From assembly GCA_002839675.1 (NCBI GenBank), contig PGYM01000005.1:1-33204 (forward strand): a DNA stretch of 33,204 nt, read 5' to 3'. Shown here piece by piece: positions 1 to 7,926 of this stretch. The first letter of the stretch is position 1. Each line of letters begins with the position of its first letter. This DNA comes from Methanomicrobiales archaeon HGW-Methanomicrobiales-1. Lineage in GTDB: Archaea > Halobacteriota > Methanomicrobia > Methanomicrobiales > Methanospirillaceae. A program made the position numbers and the translations under genes. The notes beneath the pieces were generated by a model. It made no database searches and was not told where the DNA came from. It saw only the letters and a program-made list of their open reading frames with translations.

Positions 1-540
1 ATAACAAAATAAGGAGACACCGTACCTTAGATCTTTTGGTCGATTCAGACTTTTTTATCCCCAATGAAATGATTTCTACAGAGCAAAAAATAAAAATCAG
101 AACTCGATTGAAATTTTAAAAACGGATCCCGATTTTATTTTTTTAACCAGACCTTGATTTTAAAATAAAAATCAGAACTCGATTGAAAAATGGATCCGAC
201 AGCACTCTTCCGGCGTGAATGTCCCCCCGGCAAAGCAACCAGATCCTGTTTAAAATTTTAAAATCGAACTTTGATTTTATTTTTTTAAGTGAACCTTGAT
301 TTTAAAATAAAAATCGGAACTCAATTGAAATTTCAAAATCGGATCTTGATTTTATTTTTTTAAACGAACTTTGATTGAAATAAAAAAATCAAACCTTGCC
401 TGAAATAATTTCATCGCGATCACGATCGCATTTTAAAAGTTGATCAGGATCAATCAAACCCTAACTAAAATTTTTCAACCAGACTTTGATGGAAATTTTT
501 TGAGCAAGCTGTGATTGAAAAATTAGATTTCGCAATCCCT
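1..540. repeat. AT-rich degenerate tandem repeat tract (~25 bp unit)
   Basis: No credible gene lies here. The stretch is built from variants of one ~24-28 base unit, roughly 'RGAmCTTGATTgAAATTTT' followed by an A/T run. Instances start near 95, 122, 149, 172, 236, 262, 289, 315, 341, 366, 391, 480 and 506. A higher-order alternation is also visible: blocks ending in 'gattttatttttttaa' alternate with blocks ending in 'gattttaaaataaaaat'. About 45 bases of ordinary sequence (190-235) and a GATC-rich insert (410-450) interrupt the array. The tract is cut by the window start, so its true length is unknown. Function is unknown; possibilities include a nucleoid-protein or histone-positioning region or a decayed satellite. 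Confidence 0.7.
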
Positions 541-558
541 CTGTTCAGCATCATCACA

Positions 559-598
559 ATGTGCCCCGCCCCCTCTGGGGGCTGGTGGCACAAGGGGG
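559..598 (+). repeat. GC-rich hairpin element, copy 1 (REP-like)
   Basis: A ~40-base imperfect palindrome with arms GTGCCCCGCCCCC and GGGGGCTGGTGGCAC around a short centre, followed by a G run. Nearly the same sequence occurs at 6760-6799 (same orientation) and 6602-6647 (opposite orientation). The two arms match except for unpaired A residues in the 3' arm, so either strand could fold into a long bulged hairpin. It lies upstream of the CDF gene and contains no gene. REP/BIME-like by structure only; no known family is assigned. Confidence 0.7.
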
Positions 599-685
599 TT
601 ATCCTCGTTATCCGAAGATAATTGCAAGACATAGTCCCATCCCTAAAGTTTTTTTAAGTCCTCCTCTCATCATGTACAGACACAC

Positions 686-1618
686 ATGGCAGGTGATGCG
701 ATCAGCAACAGAACAGGCGAAAAGGAGGAATCACGCCAGCAGCTGGTCTTCACCGGCCTCTGCATCGATCTCCTCGTCCTGATCCCGGAGTCCATCGCGG
801 TTATCCTCTCCGGATCCATGACCCTGTTTGCCGACATCATCAAGGGTATAAACGAGATCATTGCCACCACCTTTGCCCTCATCATCATACGCAGGGTGAC
901 CGTGGGCGGGAAGTTCACCTACGATTACGGCATGGGAAAGTTCGAATCCTTAACCCGCATCATCACAGGCGGCGTGATGTTCGTATCCCTTGCGATCCTG
1001 CTCTTCTTCACGTTCCACCGGATAATCTATCCTGAACATTTTGACATGGATGCCGCATTTATCGGTATCCCGCTCATGATCCTTGTCAGTATCACCGACT
1101 CGTACCACTGGCAGAAGAACTATCGTCTCAACTTAAAAGAGCCCTCCCCCATCATGGAAGCCCAGTGGCGGCTCCGGCGGGCCAAGACCTTCTCCAACCT
1201 TCTCATCCTCTTTGCGCTGATACTCTCGGTCCTTCTTGTCCATTACAGCTGGGCGGAATATATCGATCCGATCGCCTCTCTGGTAATTATCGGGTTCCTG
1301 CTGTTTGCGGGATACCGGGAGATCTCCTCCTCACTGCCGGATCTCTTTGACAAGACCCTGGAAGAAGAGCTCCAGATTGTCATCTTAAAAGAACTCGTCG
1401 GCTCGTTCGAAAAATTCGATGAATTCCACGGGGTCAGGTCGCGCCGGTCCGGGACCCGGATCTATATCGAGATCTTCCTGGGGTTCGATCCGGAGCAGAA
1501 GGTGGGGGACATGCAGGATTGCATCGATTCCCTGAAAGGATCCCTAGAAGCCCTGATACCCGGCAGTGTTGTCTCAATTATCCCGACAAGCGACAAAGAC
1601 GCCCCCACCGCTGCCTAG
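686..1618 (+). CDS. Cation diffusion facilitator (CDF)-type membrane protein with altered metal site
   Basis: 310 residues with a CDF layout: about six membrane segments over residues 18-205 and a cytosolic ZT-dimer-like C-terminal domain (about 215-300). Family landmarks are present: a TM2 segment ending LFAD (residue 50), YGMGKFE (81-87) after TM2, and the TM6 start YIDPIASL (192-199). However, the positions that carry the metal-binding [H/D]xxxD pairs in TM2 and TM5 read K53/E57 and K167/N171. Canonical CDF proteins are Zn/Mn/Fe:H+ antiporters. Here the site looks lost or rebuilt, so the substrate, and whether it transports at all, is uncertain. It is transcribed alone and converges on the TetR gene. 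Confidence 0.85.
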   Translation: MAGDAISNRTGEKEESRQQLVFTGLCIDLLVLIPESIAVILSGSMTLFADIIKGINEIIATTFALIIIRRVTVGGKFTYDYGMGKFESLTRIITGGVMFVSLAILLFFTFHRIIYPEHFDMDAAFIGIPLMILVSITDSYHWQKNYRLNLKEPSPIMEAQWRLRRAKTFSNLLILFALILSVLLVHYSWAEYIDPIASLVIIGFLLFAGYREISSSLPDLFDKTLEEELQIVILKELVGSFEKFDEFHGVRSRRSGTRIYIEIFLGFDPEQKVGDMQDCIDSLKGSLEALIPGSVVSIIPTSDKDAPTAA

Positions 1619-1725
1619 GGCAAAGTGGATATATCAAGGGTATACCCGGTAATTTTCTTTAAAAAAAGCAGGAACCCCAATTACGGCTCCCGTGCGGGCT
1701 GCGGGGTTTCAGGTTCAAAAAAACG

Positions 1726-2310
1726 CTATCCTGCCCGGGAGAGCTGCTCTACTGCGGCAATCCAGACGGCTTTTGCCTCTTCCCGGTCCATGCCCATCAT
1801 GACATCCATCAGGAGACCGTTAGCCAGCGCATCGCAGGCAACGGCAAGAAGTCGGGGTTCGAGACGGGAAGAGACAAAGCCGGTCTCCTGCTGGCTCGCG
1901 ATAAAGCGCTCGATCACCAGGATATCCTCGGTCCTGTCGTGGACGAGCACGGTGCGCAGGCGTTCATTGCGGGAAGCAAGGAGCAGCATCTCGGAATACA
2001 TGGTGTTGAACTGCGGCACATACTGCACCAGGGCATCGAAAAGAGCAGCACTGCCCTCGCGGACATCCTTGCCTTTATAGGATTTTTCAAGGGTTCCTTT
2101 GAGTTCCTGCCTTGCCTGTTCAGCAACTGCCGCAAAGAGGTCCTCCTTGCCGGGAAAGTACTGGTAGAGTGCCGGTTTTGTCACGCCAAGGCTTCCTGCT
2201 ATCTCTCCCATGGTTGTGCCATGATAGCCTTTTTTGATGAAGAGCGTGAACGCAGCGTCCACAATCTTCCGTTTCACCTCTTCCCGGTATTCCTGGATAA
2301 TGCGTGGCAT
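1726..2310 (-). CDS. TetR/AcrR family transcriptional regulator
   Basis: 194 residues. The N-terminal TetR helix-turn-helix spans about residues 14-61, with the typical run FIKKGYHGTTMGEIA, then GVTKPALYQYFPGKEDLF. The rest is a helical ligand-binding and dimerisation region typical of the family but without a recognisable ligand signature. It is divergent from the ABC export module starting at 2640. The shared 329-base gap carries an inverted repeat at 2383-2412 that could be its operator. By analogy with many TetR proteins it may repress itself and the neighbouring exporter; this is inference. The ATG at 2310 fits the family's usual short N-terminal arm. Confidence 0.93.
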   Translation of the reverse strand: MPRIIQEYREEVKRKIVDAAFTLFIKKGYHGTTMGEIAGSLGVTKPALYQYFPGKEDLFAAVAEQARQELKGTLEKSYKGKDVREGSAALFDALVQYVPQFNTMYSEMLLLASRNERLRTVLVHDRTEDILVIERFIASQQETGFVSSRLEPRLLAVACDALANGLLMDVMMGMDREEAKAVWIAAVEQLSRAG

Positions 2311-2382
2311 GGGTCAGAATAATCCTGCGCGTGCGGTAAAAAAAATTCCGGTTTGCCGTCGCTACTCTTGGTATGATTAAGT

Positions 2383-2412
2383 TACCCACGGTAAGTTTTA
2401 TACCTATGGGTA
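2383..2412. promoter_or_regulatory. Candidate TetR operator (inverted repeat)
   Basis: Inverted repeat TACCCAcGG-(11 bases)-CCtaTGGGTA in the gap between the divergent TetR gene and the ABC export module. The outer six bases of each arm match perfectly. The spacer contains a TATA-like 'gttttata'. The position suits control of either gene, although the start at 2640 is about 230 bases away. The remainder of 2311-2639 shows no gene; a 'gaggga' ribosome-binding site precedes the ATG at 2640. Confidence 0.5.
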
Positions 2413-2639
2413 TTGCAGATATGTACAGGTACTCCAGACCGGTCAAAAAAGAACCGGTATCCCCCGGGTGATTGAACCCTGCTTTCGTGAATGCTTTCAG
2501 GAGATAACCATAAAGATCTCCTGTCAGATCGCCCGGAGCATTTTCATTCCCTATGGTGTAACTATGAAAACAGATCAGGTTATGAACAAAGTATCTAAAA
2601 AAACATGAGAATCTTATTACTGTTACCAGAGGGATCTCA

Positions 2640-3899
2640 ATGAAATGGACAATTCCGGTTATCATACTCATCGCACTCCTGTGCGCAATCGTGGTTCCTG
2701 CATCCGCAGCAGGATCACCCACCGTAACGATCACCGACTATAACGTAAATCCCTCGGTGCTCATGCCAGACAGCCTTGGGACGATCACAATAACCATAAA
2801 AAATACCGCATCAAGTGCAACCATCAGCGAGAAATCCGGGCAGTTATCGGATGCAACGTATGCCACGGTAAAAACCACGGATATCAATGTAAACCTTGAG
2901 AATGTGCGGCTCGAAGGAAACGGTATTGAGGTTATCACCAAAGATTTCGATCGTGTCGGTGAGATTGGACCGGGACAGTCCATTTCTATCACCTTCTCCA
3001 TACGTGCACCTTCAAAAAGCGGTATGTATTATCCCGAGGTCTGGATTGACACAACCGAAGGAAAGAGCACAAAGTACCCCATACCGGTGAATGTCAACAC
3101 GCCCGTAGGCATCCAGAGACAGGCAATCCTGATCCTGGACTCCTCGTTAAGCGCAACAGCAAACCCGGGAGAGGAGATCCCCCTCACTCTTACCGTCAGG
3201 AATGCCGGGCAGACCCTTGCAGATGATGTAACGGTGAAGATTGAGAATATGAGTACGGTAGTAGCACCGAAGAATACCGATCTCTATCACCTCGGAATAA
3301 TCAGTCCCGGGGAACAGCAGACCGTCAACCTGGTATTGCTCTCCGATAAGAAAGCCAGTGCCGGCCTTGTCCGGATACCCGTGACCATCAGTTACCATGC
3401 CATCGATGGGGTCCCTCTCACCCAGACAACCGGTATCGATCTGATGATGAAAGGCAAAGCGGAACTGGGTTTTGTATCGGTAGATACCAATCCGCCACGA
3501 CTTACGGAAAATACCCCCTTTGACCTGACCATCCGTATTGAAAACACCGGGACCGGCGAGGCAAAACAGGTATCAGCCACCATTGATCTCCCGGCAGAAG
3601 GGACCAAAGAGGCATTCATCGGCAAGATTAAGCCCGGAAACGATGCTCCTGCAATCTTCCTTTTGGAAGGTGCAAAAGCAGGAAATCACCCGTACAATCT
3701 CACGATTACGTATACCGATGATATGGGGGTTCACACGCAGACCCGGCAGATGAATATGCGGGTGCCCGCCTCAGACAATACAGGGAACCTGATTCTCGGG
3801 CTTATCATACTGGGCATCCTCCTCTTCGTTGCCTACCGGTACTGGTACCTGCCCAAGACCAATGGCGATGGAAAGTTCCCATGGGACAAAAAGAATTAA
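2640..3899 (+). CDS. Secreted COG1361-like (CARDB-repeat) protein, membrane-anchored; ABC module partner
   Basis: 419 residues. A signal peptide (about 1-23, ending PASAAG) is followed by roughly three beta-sandwich repeats. Each repeat contains a phrase such as 'ITIKNTASS', 'LTVRNAGQT' or 'IRIENTGTG', the hallmark of CARDB/NEW1 domains in archaeal S-layer-related proteins. A single membrane helix follows at about 382-398 (LILGLIILGILLFVAYR), then a short basic tail. The chain would therefore face outward, anchored beside the transporter. Its 3' end overlaps the permease start by 19 bases, so the two are translationally linked. It probably acts as an extracellular accessory to the FtsX-like transporter; the substrate is unknown. 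Confidence 0.85.
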   Translation: MKWTIPVIILIALLCAIVVPASAAGSPTVTITDYNVNPSVLMPDSLGTITITIKNTASSATISEKSGQLSDATYATVKTTDINVNLENVRLEGNGIEVITKDFDRVGEIGPGQSISITFSIRAPSKSGMYYPEVWIDTTEGKSTKYPIPVNVNTPVGIQRQAILILDSSLSATANPGEEIPLTLTVRNAGQTLADDVTVKIENMSTVVAPKNTDLYHLGIISPGEQQTVNLVLLSDKKASAGLVRIPVTISYHAIDGVPLTQTTGIDLMMKGKAELGFVSVDTNPPRLTENTPFDLTIRIENTGTGEAKQVSATIDLPAEGTKEAFIGKIKPGNDAPAIFLLEGAKAGNHPYNLTITYTDDMGVHTQTRQMNMRVPASDNTGNLILGLIILGILLFVAYRYWYLPKTNGDGKFPWDKKN

Positions 3900-5101
3900 A
3901 GGTAGCATTCCTGCTGGCGCTGCGCTCGCTCCAGCGGGGAAGCCGCTCCAGTGTGATCTTAACCATCCTGATCATCGGGATGTGTTTCACCAACATGATC
4001 TTTCTCCCCTCCATGTTTAATGGAATCGGCCAGAGCATAACAAAGCAGATCGTGGATTATGAGGTATCAAATGTCCTCGTCACTCCGAAATCGGGTGAGC
4101 AGTACGTTCCCGATCTGGACGCAACGCTCGATCTGATCAACGGTATGCCCGGGGTACAGCGGGCAGCTCCCCAGTATTCGAAGGGATCAACCTTCAAGTA
4201 CCGGGAGCGGGTTCTCGGGGTATCCGTGCGGGCCATACAGCCTACGGATGAGAAAGAAGTATCCCCGCTGTATTCCCGGATGGTTGCCGGCAGTTATCTC
4301 GGCGAAGCAGATACGGGAGAAGCGATCATCGGAAAACCCTTAGCCGGCGATTCATCTGTCAAACAGGACGATGAATTCCAGGCATCGCTGGGCGGTGTCC
4401 GGGTCGGGGACTCGATCACCATTGAGTTCAGCAACGGGTACACGAAAGACTACCGGGTAAAGGGTATCTATGCAACCGGCTGGAGTCCGGTAGACAATGC
4501 TGCGTATATCACCTGGACTGATATGGAGCAGGTGGAAGGAAAGACGCTGGACAAGGCGGATTCGATCACCGTGAAAGCCAAACCCGGGTATTCCGAGCAG
4601 TTCATCAAGAACGAACTTCTCGCCTATGGTGTCGGGGGGACCGGCAAGGTCCAGACAACAGCAGACCTGCTCTCCAAGAGCATGGGAAAGGCGCTCCAGA
4701 GTTTTGCCATCATCAACATGGTATCTTTAGTTGTCAGCATCATCATTACGACCGTCGTGCTCTTCATCGTGATTACCATCAAGACCATCAACAGCCGCAA
4801 GCAGATTGGGATCTTAAAGGCGATCGGCGTGGATAAGGAAGTTATCATGCATAACTACGGGTTCCAGGTCATCATTCTCGGTGTACTGGGCATCATTCTG
4901 GGGATCGTCATCACGCTGGTTCTTGCGGCGTATATGGCAGTGCATCCCATCGTCACACCGGAATGGTCTGCCACCCTGTATATCACTCCCATGGATCTGC
5001 TCATCAACTCCATAATCCTGTTCTGTGCCGCGGTTGTGGCCGGGTATGTCCCTGCCTACCAGGTCTCCCGCGAGGATATCCAGACTGCGATGAGGTCCTG
5101 A
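3881..5101 (+). CDS. ABC transporter permease, FtsX/MacB-like
   Basis: 406 residues with MacB/LolC-type architecture: one N-terminal membrane helix (about 23-45), a large external domain (about 46-265; MacB periplasmic-core-like), then three C-terminal membrane helices (about 275-305, 325-352, 365-390). These C-terminal helices form the FtsX domain, with the typical loop KQIGILKAIGVDKEVI between the first two. It starts inside the end of the upstream surface-protein gene and ends one base before the ATPase start, so the three genes form one operon. Members of this class are mechanotransmitters or lipid/peptide exporters rather than classic importers. Substrate cannot be read from sequence. 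Confidence 0.92.
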   Translation: MGQKELKVAFLLALRSLQRGSRSSVILTILIIGMCFTNMIFLPSMFNGIGQSITKQIVDYEVSNVLVTPKSGEQYVPDLDATLDLINGMPGVQRAAPQYSKGSTFKYRERVLGVSVRAIQPTDEKEVSPLYSRMVAGSYLGEADTGEAIIGKPLAGDSSVKQDDEFQASLGGVRVGDSITIEFSNGYTKDYRVKGIYATGWSPVDNAAYITWTDMEQVEGKTLDKADSITVKAKPGYSEQFIKNELLAYGVGGTGKVQTTADLLSKSMGKALQSFAIINMVSLVVSIIITTVVLFIVITIKTINSRKQIGILKAIGVDKEVIMHNYGFQVIILGVLGIILGIVITLVLAAYMAVHPIVTPEWSATLYITPMDLLINSIILFCAAVVAGYVPAYQVSREDIQTAMRS

Positions 5102-5102
5102 T

Positions 5103-5789
5103 ATGATCGAAATCTCAGAATTGCGGAGAATTTACCATATGGGCGATGTCGAAGTCAGGGCACTCGACGGGATAACGCTTGATATTGAAAAGGGCGAGTT
5201 CCTCGGTATCATGGGTGCGAGCGGGAGTGGTAAGACCACGCTCCTGCATATGCTCGGACTGCTCGACGAACCCTCATCCGGACAGATTATTATTGACGGG
5301 ACAGACCTCGGGAAGCTTTCCGATTACGAAAAGACGATGTTCCGGCTCTACAAGCTCGGGTATGTCTTCCAGGACTATGCACTGGTTCCCGATCTGACCG
5401 TGATGGAGAATGTCTCCCTCCCGGCCATGCTCCGGAAGGACCGGACCGAGGGCCAGATCCAAGAGGACAGTAAATATATTTTAGAAAAGATGGGGATGTA
5501 TGATCGCCGCGATCATCTCCCCCGCGAACTCTCCGGTGGTCAGCAGCAGCGTGTCTCGATTGCCCGGGCCATGGTGAACAAGCCGGATATCCTCTTTGCC
5601 GATGAACCCTGTGCCAACCTCGATTCCGAAAACTCAAAGCTCGTGCTTGAACTCTTCAAGGAGATCAATGAGGAGATGCAGCAGACCATCGTGATGGTCT
5701 CGCACGAGGACTGGCACAAGGCCTATTTCCACCGCATCATAAGGCTCAGGGACGGCAAAGTCATAAGCGACGGGCCAAACGGTTCATAA
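5103..5789 (+). CDS. ABC transporter ATP-binding protein, LolD/MacB type
   Basis: 228 residues, a complete nucleotide-binding domain. Walker A is GASGSGKT (38-45), the signature LSGGQQQRVSIARA begins near residue 143, Walker B plus D-loop is ILFADEPCANLD, and the switch histidine lies in VMVSHEDWHKA. It deviates slightly from the family's usual ADEPTGNLD (CAN in place of TGN). It is the last gene of the three-gene export module; an eight-T run at 5817-5824 follows and probably terminates the transcript. It should energise the adjacent FtsX-like permease. Confidence 0.95.
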   Translation: MIEISELRRIYHMGDVEVRALDGITLDIEKGEFLGIMGASGSGKTTLLHMLGLLDEPSSGQIIIDGTDLGKLSDYEKTMFRLYKLGYVFQDYALVPDLTVMENVSLPAMLRKDRTEGQIQEDSKYILEKMGMYDRRDHLPRELSGGQQQRVSIARAMVNKPDILFADEPCANLDSENSKLVLELFKEINEEMQQTIVMVSHEDWHKAYFHRIIRLRDGKVISDGPNGS

Positions 5790-5816
5790 GCAGTCGGTGA
5801 ATGCCGTTTCCAGCTC

Positions 5817-5824
5817 TTTTTTTT
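5817..5824 (+). terminator. T-run terminator after ABC operon
   Basis: Eight consecutive T residues 28 bases after the ATPase stop, typical of archaeal intrinsic termination. It also argues against using the TTG at 5823 as the start of the next gene, because that start would lie inside the run. Confidence 0.5.
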
Positions 5825-5861
5825 GCTCACGGATGAGAGTAATTCTCAGATCCCTGTTGCC

Positions 5862-6533
5862 ATGGACGATATCCGCATAGAAAAGATTGTCCGGTCCCGC
5901 CGCCGGACGATTGCACTCATTATCACTCCTGAAGCCCGGCTGATCGTCCGGGCGCCGCTCCGTGCACCGGCCTCAATGATCGATGAATTTATCCGGGAAA
6001 AGCGGAGCTGGATCTTAAAGAAGATCGGGGAAATTCAGCAACGGCCGGCAGCAACAGAGCATGCATACGAAGAAGGAGAGACCTTCCTCTATCTCGGGCG
6101 TCTCTACCCGATGCATATCTTAGAGGACGGAAAAGGGACGATTGAACGCACCGACCGGTTGTGCGTATGCCGGACACTCCTCCCTGATATCGGGAACCAA
6201 CTGAAACGCTGGTATATGCAAGAGGCCCGGCGGGAGATCCCGGCCCGGTGCATGTGGTTCTCGATGAGAACAGGCCACGTCCCGACATCGATCCGGATTT
6301 CGGATGCCCGGCAGCGCTGGGGATCCTGCAACCACAAAGCGGGGCTTAACTTCAGCTGGCGTCTCATCCAGGCCCCTCCCGAGATAATCGATTACGTGGT
6401 TGTTCATGAACTGGTACATATCAGCCAGCCGGATCATTCAAAGAAGTTCTGGGATAAGGTACGGGTGATCATGCCGGACTACGAGCGGCGAAGGAAGTGG
6501 CTGATGGAGAATGAGCGGCTGCTGAGGATTTGA
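5862..6533 (+). CDS. YgjP-like (DUF45/SprT-type) zinc metallohydrolase
   Basis: 223 residues. The C-terminal half carries the family's hallmark: RQRWGSCN, then the zinc site HELVH (H182-E-L-V-H186) followed by QPDHSKKFW with the third histidine. The N-terminal half has the usual strand IEKIVRSRRRTIALII. YgjP-like proteins are predicted metal-dependent hydrolases or peptidases, sometimes found near restriction systems. Here it stands alone between the ABC module and a repeat-rich gap. An in-frame TTG at 5823 would add 13 residues but overlaps the upstream T-run, so the ATG at 5862, which also matches the usual family N-terminus, is preferred. Confidence 0.88.
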   Translation: MDDIRIEKIVRSRRRTIALIITPEARLIVRAPLRAPASMIDEFIREKRSWILKKIGEIQQRPAATEHAYEEGETFLYLGRLYPMHILEDGKGTIERTDRLCVCRTLLPDIGNQLKRWYMQEARREIPARCMWFSMRTGHVPTSIRISDARQRWGSCNHKAGLNFSWRLIQAPPEIIDYVVVHELVHISQPDHSKKFWDKVRVIMPDYERRRKWLMENERLLRI

Positions 6534-6601
6534 ACTTCTCGAGATATGGGCAAAGATGATTGATGCCGTATTCTGTTTTTGATGTTGTCTTAATATTCAG
6601 A

Positions 6602-6647
6602 CCCCCCTCTTGTGCCACCAGTCCCCCTTGGGGGGACGGGGCACAAT
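6602..6647 (-). repeat. GC-rich hairpin element, copy 2 (inverted)
   Basis: Reverse-complement copy of the element at 559-598 and 6760-6799. Read on the minus strand it has the same 5' arm TTGTGCCCCG and 3' arm CTGGTGGCACAA plus a G run. Together with copy 3 it forms an inverted pair about 110 bases apart. Confidence 0.7.
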
Positions 6648-6723
6648 TGGGATGGCAACAATACGGTTTTTTTGTTGATCGAACGGGCAGGTATGCTGCC
6701 CTCTCCTCTCCCCATGTTCACGA

Positions 6724-6757
6724 GGATAGTGCATTGAAACCTGTTCCTGCACTATCC
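6724..6757. repeat. Perfect 10-bp inverted repeat between hairpin copies
   Basis: Arms GGATAGTGCA and TGCACTATCC around a 14-base loop, lying directly against copy 3 of the GC-rich hairpin. No gene is seen in 6534-6870; the rest of that gap shows nothing recognisable. Confidence 0.6.
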
Positions 6758-6759
6758 CA

Positions 6760-6799
6760 TTGTGCCCCGCCCCCTTGGGGGCTGGTGGCACAAGGGGGG
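6760..6799 (+). repeat. GC-rich hairpin element, copy 3
   Basis: Nearly identical to copy 1 at 559-598: arms TTGTGCCCCGCCCCC and GGGGGCTGGTGGCACAA with a two-base centre, then GGGGGG. It lies 71 bases beyond the 3' end of the UbiA gene. The conservation of loop, bulges and trailing G run across all three copies indicates a mobile or selected element rather than chance GC richness. Confidence 0.75.
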
Positions 6800-6870
6800 C
6801 CAGAATGAAAACTTAGTAACCCGAAAAGCAATTTCTCGCGTAATATCTCACAATAGAAAATCCATCCTTT

Positions 6871-7767
6871 TCACAACAACGCCCCCGCCGCAATCCCCCC
6901 CGCGTACAGCACCATCGCGACATGGAAGCACGGCAGCACTTTCAGCGTTGCATCCGGGGTTTTCTCTTTCAGGATAACCGCATTGGCATAGAGGAGTAAT
7001 GCGAGTCCTGCAATGATGCCGATCCGGGCAATCCAGCCAAGTCGGGTCATGAATATAATTGCGGTTACGACATGGACTGCGGTAAACCCGGCAATCCAGT
7101 ACGCCGTCCCGTTCATGCTGAACAGCGTGGGGATGGTGTTCATGCCCCGGACCCGGTCGTTTGCCACGTCGATCAGGTCATTCGCACCGAGATGCGCAAG
7201 GGCAAACGGGTAGAAGAACACGAAGTACAGGAGTGCATTCAGGTCAGGAATGCCTAAACACAGGTACCCTGCCACCGGAAACAGGGCCAAATCTGTCCTG
7301 CCGATGAGTTGTGCAAACGGAAATTTCTGGTTGCGTTTTTCTTCCTGGTAGAAGATCTCTATCGCAAAACAGTAGATCATCAGGATAAGCACATAGACCG
7401 AATGCGGGTAAGGCAGGGTTAAGATAAGGCATGTAGCGATCGCAGCAAGGATAAGAAAAAGCGTAATCGCGTTGCGGGGAGAAACGAGCCCGGCTGGTAT
7501 CGGTCTTGTGCCAAAGACCCTCCAGTATTTCGTCAGTTTACCGGTCTCGATATCCTTCCGATCATACTCGCGATCAATGTAATCATTCAGCACAAGCCCG
7601 GCTTCAAACCCGAAGAACCCAATCAGGGCGACCCGCAGGAGATCAAACCAGGCAAATCCCCCGTACGTAATGGTAGCGAGCAGGTATCCCGAGCAGAAGA
7701 GCAGGGGCCAGGCAAACGAGAACTGGAGCCGGGTGAGATCGATATATGCCCGGAGTGTTGCTTTCAT
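6871..7767 (-). CDS. UbiA-family prenyltransferase
   Basis: 298 residues, an integral membrane protein with about eight to nine helices. Both Asp-rich motifs that bind the Mg-prenyl diphosphate are visible: NDYIDREYD (N61, D62, D65, D69), and DLIDVAND in the second half. UbiA enzymes transfer a prenyl chain to an aromatic ring or, in archaea, to geranylgeranylglyceryl phosphate during ether-lipid synthesis. The neighbourhood does not settle which: no lipid, quinone or menaquinone genes are nearby. It is transcribed away from the DUF308 gene, alone. Confidence 0.9.
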   Translation of the reverse strand: MKATLRAYIDLTRLQFSFAWPLLFCSGYLLATITYGGFAWFDLLRVALIGFFGFEAGLVLNDYIDREYDRKDIETGKLTKYWRVFGTRPIPAGLVSPRNAITLFLILAAIATCLILTLPYPHSVYVLILMIYCFAIEIFYQEEKRNQKFPFAQLIGRTDLALFPVAGYLCLGIPDLNALLYFVFFYPFALAHLGANDLIDVANDRVRGMNTIPTLFSMNGTAYWIAGFTAVHVVTAIIFMTRLGWIARIGIIAGLALLLYANAVILKEKTPDATLKVLPCFHVAMVLYAGGIAAGALL

Positions 7768-7891
7768 TCATTAAAACATGGGAATTTCTTCCAGATACAC
7801 GCTGCGATCCGGTGCGGGTGAATACGTTCAGGAATCCTTAAAAGTCTCAACCTGCGGCTTATGGTGAACGGATTTTCCACAAAACAGATAC

Positions 7892-7902
7892 TATTATAAA
7901 AT
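7892..7902 (+). promoter_or_regulatory. TATA box for DUF308 membrane protein
   Basis: TATTATAAAAT lies about 27-35 bases before the ATG at 7927, the archaeal TATA-to-start distance, implying a very short leader. A four-codon open frame (ATG 7916 to TGA 7930) ends overlapping that ATG. Confidence 0.55.
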
Positions 7903-7926
7903 TTGTGAGGACAAAATGAACATATT

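Noticed and set aside
1-540. CRISPR array
   Set aside because: Units are degenerate and directly adjacent with no unique spacers of constant length; no cas genes in the window.
1-540. Replication origin
   Set aside because: AT-rich repeats alone are insufficient; no orc1/cdc6 gene or recognisable origin-recognition-box pattern is present nearby.
561-782. 73-codon open frame overlapping the hairpin element and CDF start
   Set aside because: It begins in the repeat and runs out of frame into the CDF gene.
950-965. tRNA T-arm-like GTTCGAATCC
   Set aside because: It lies within CDF coding sequence and has no surrounding cloverleaf; no tRNA was found in the window.
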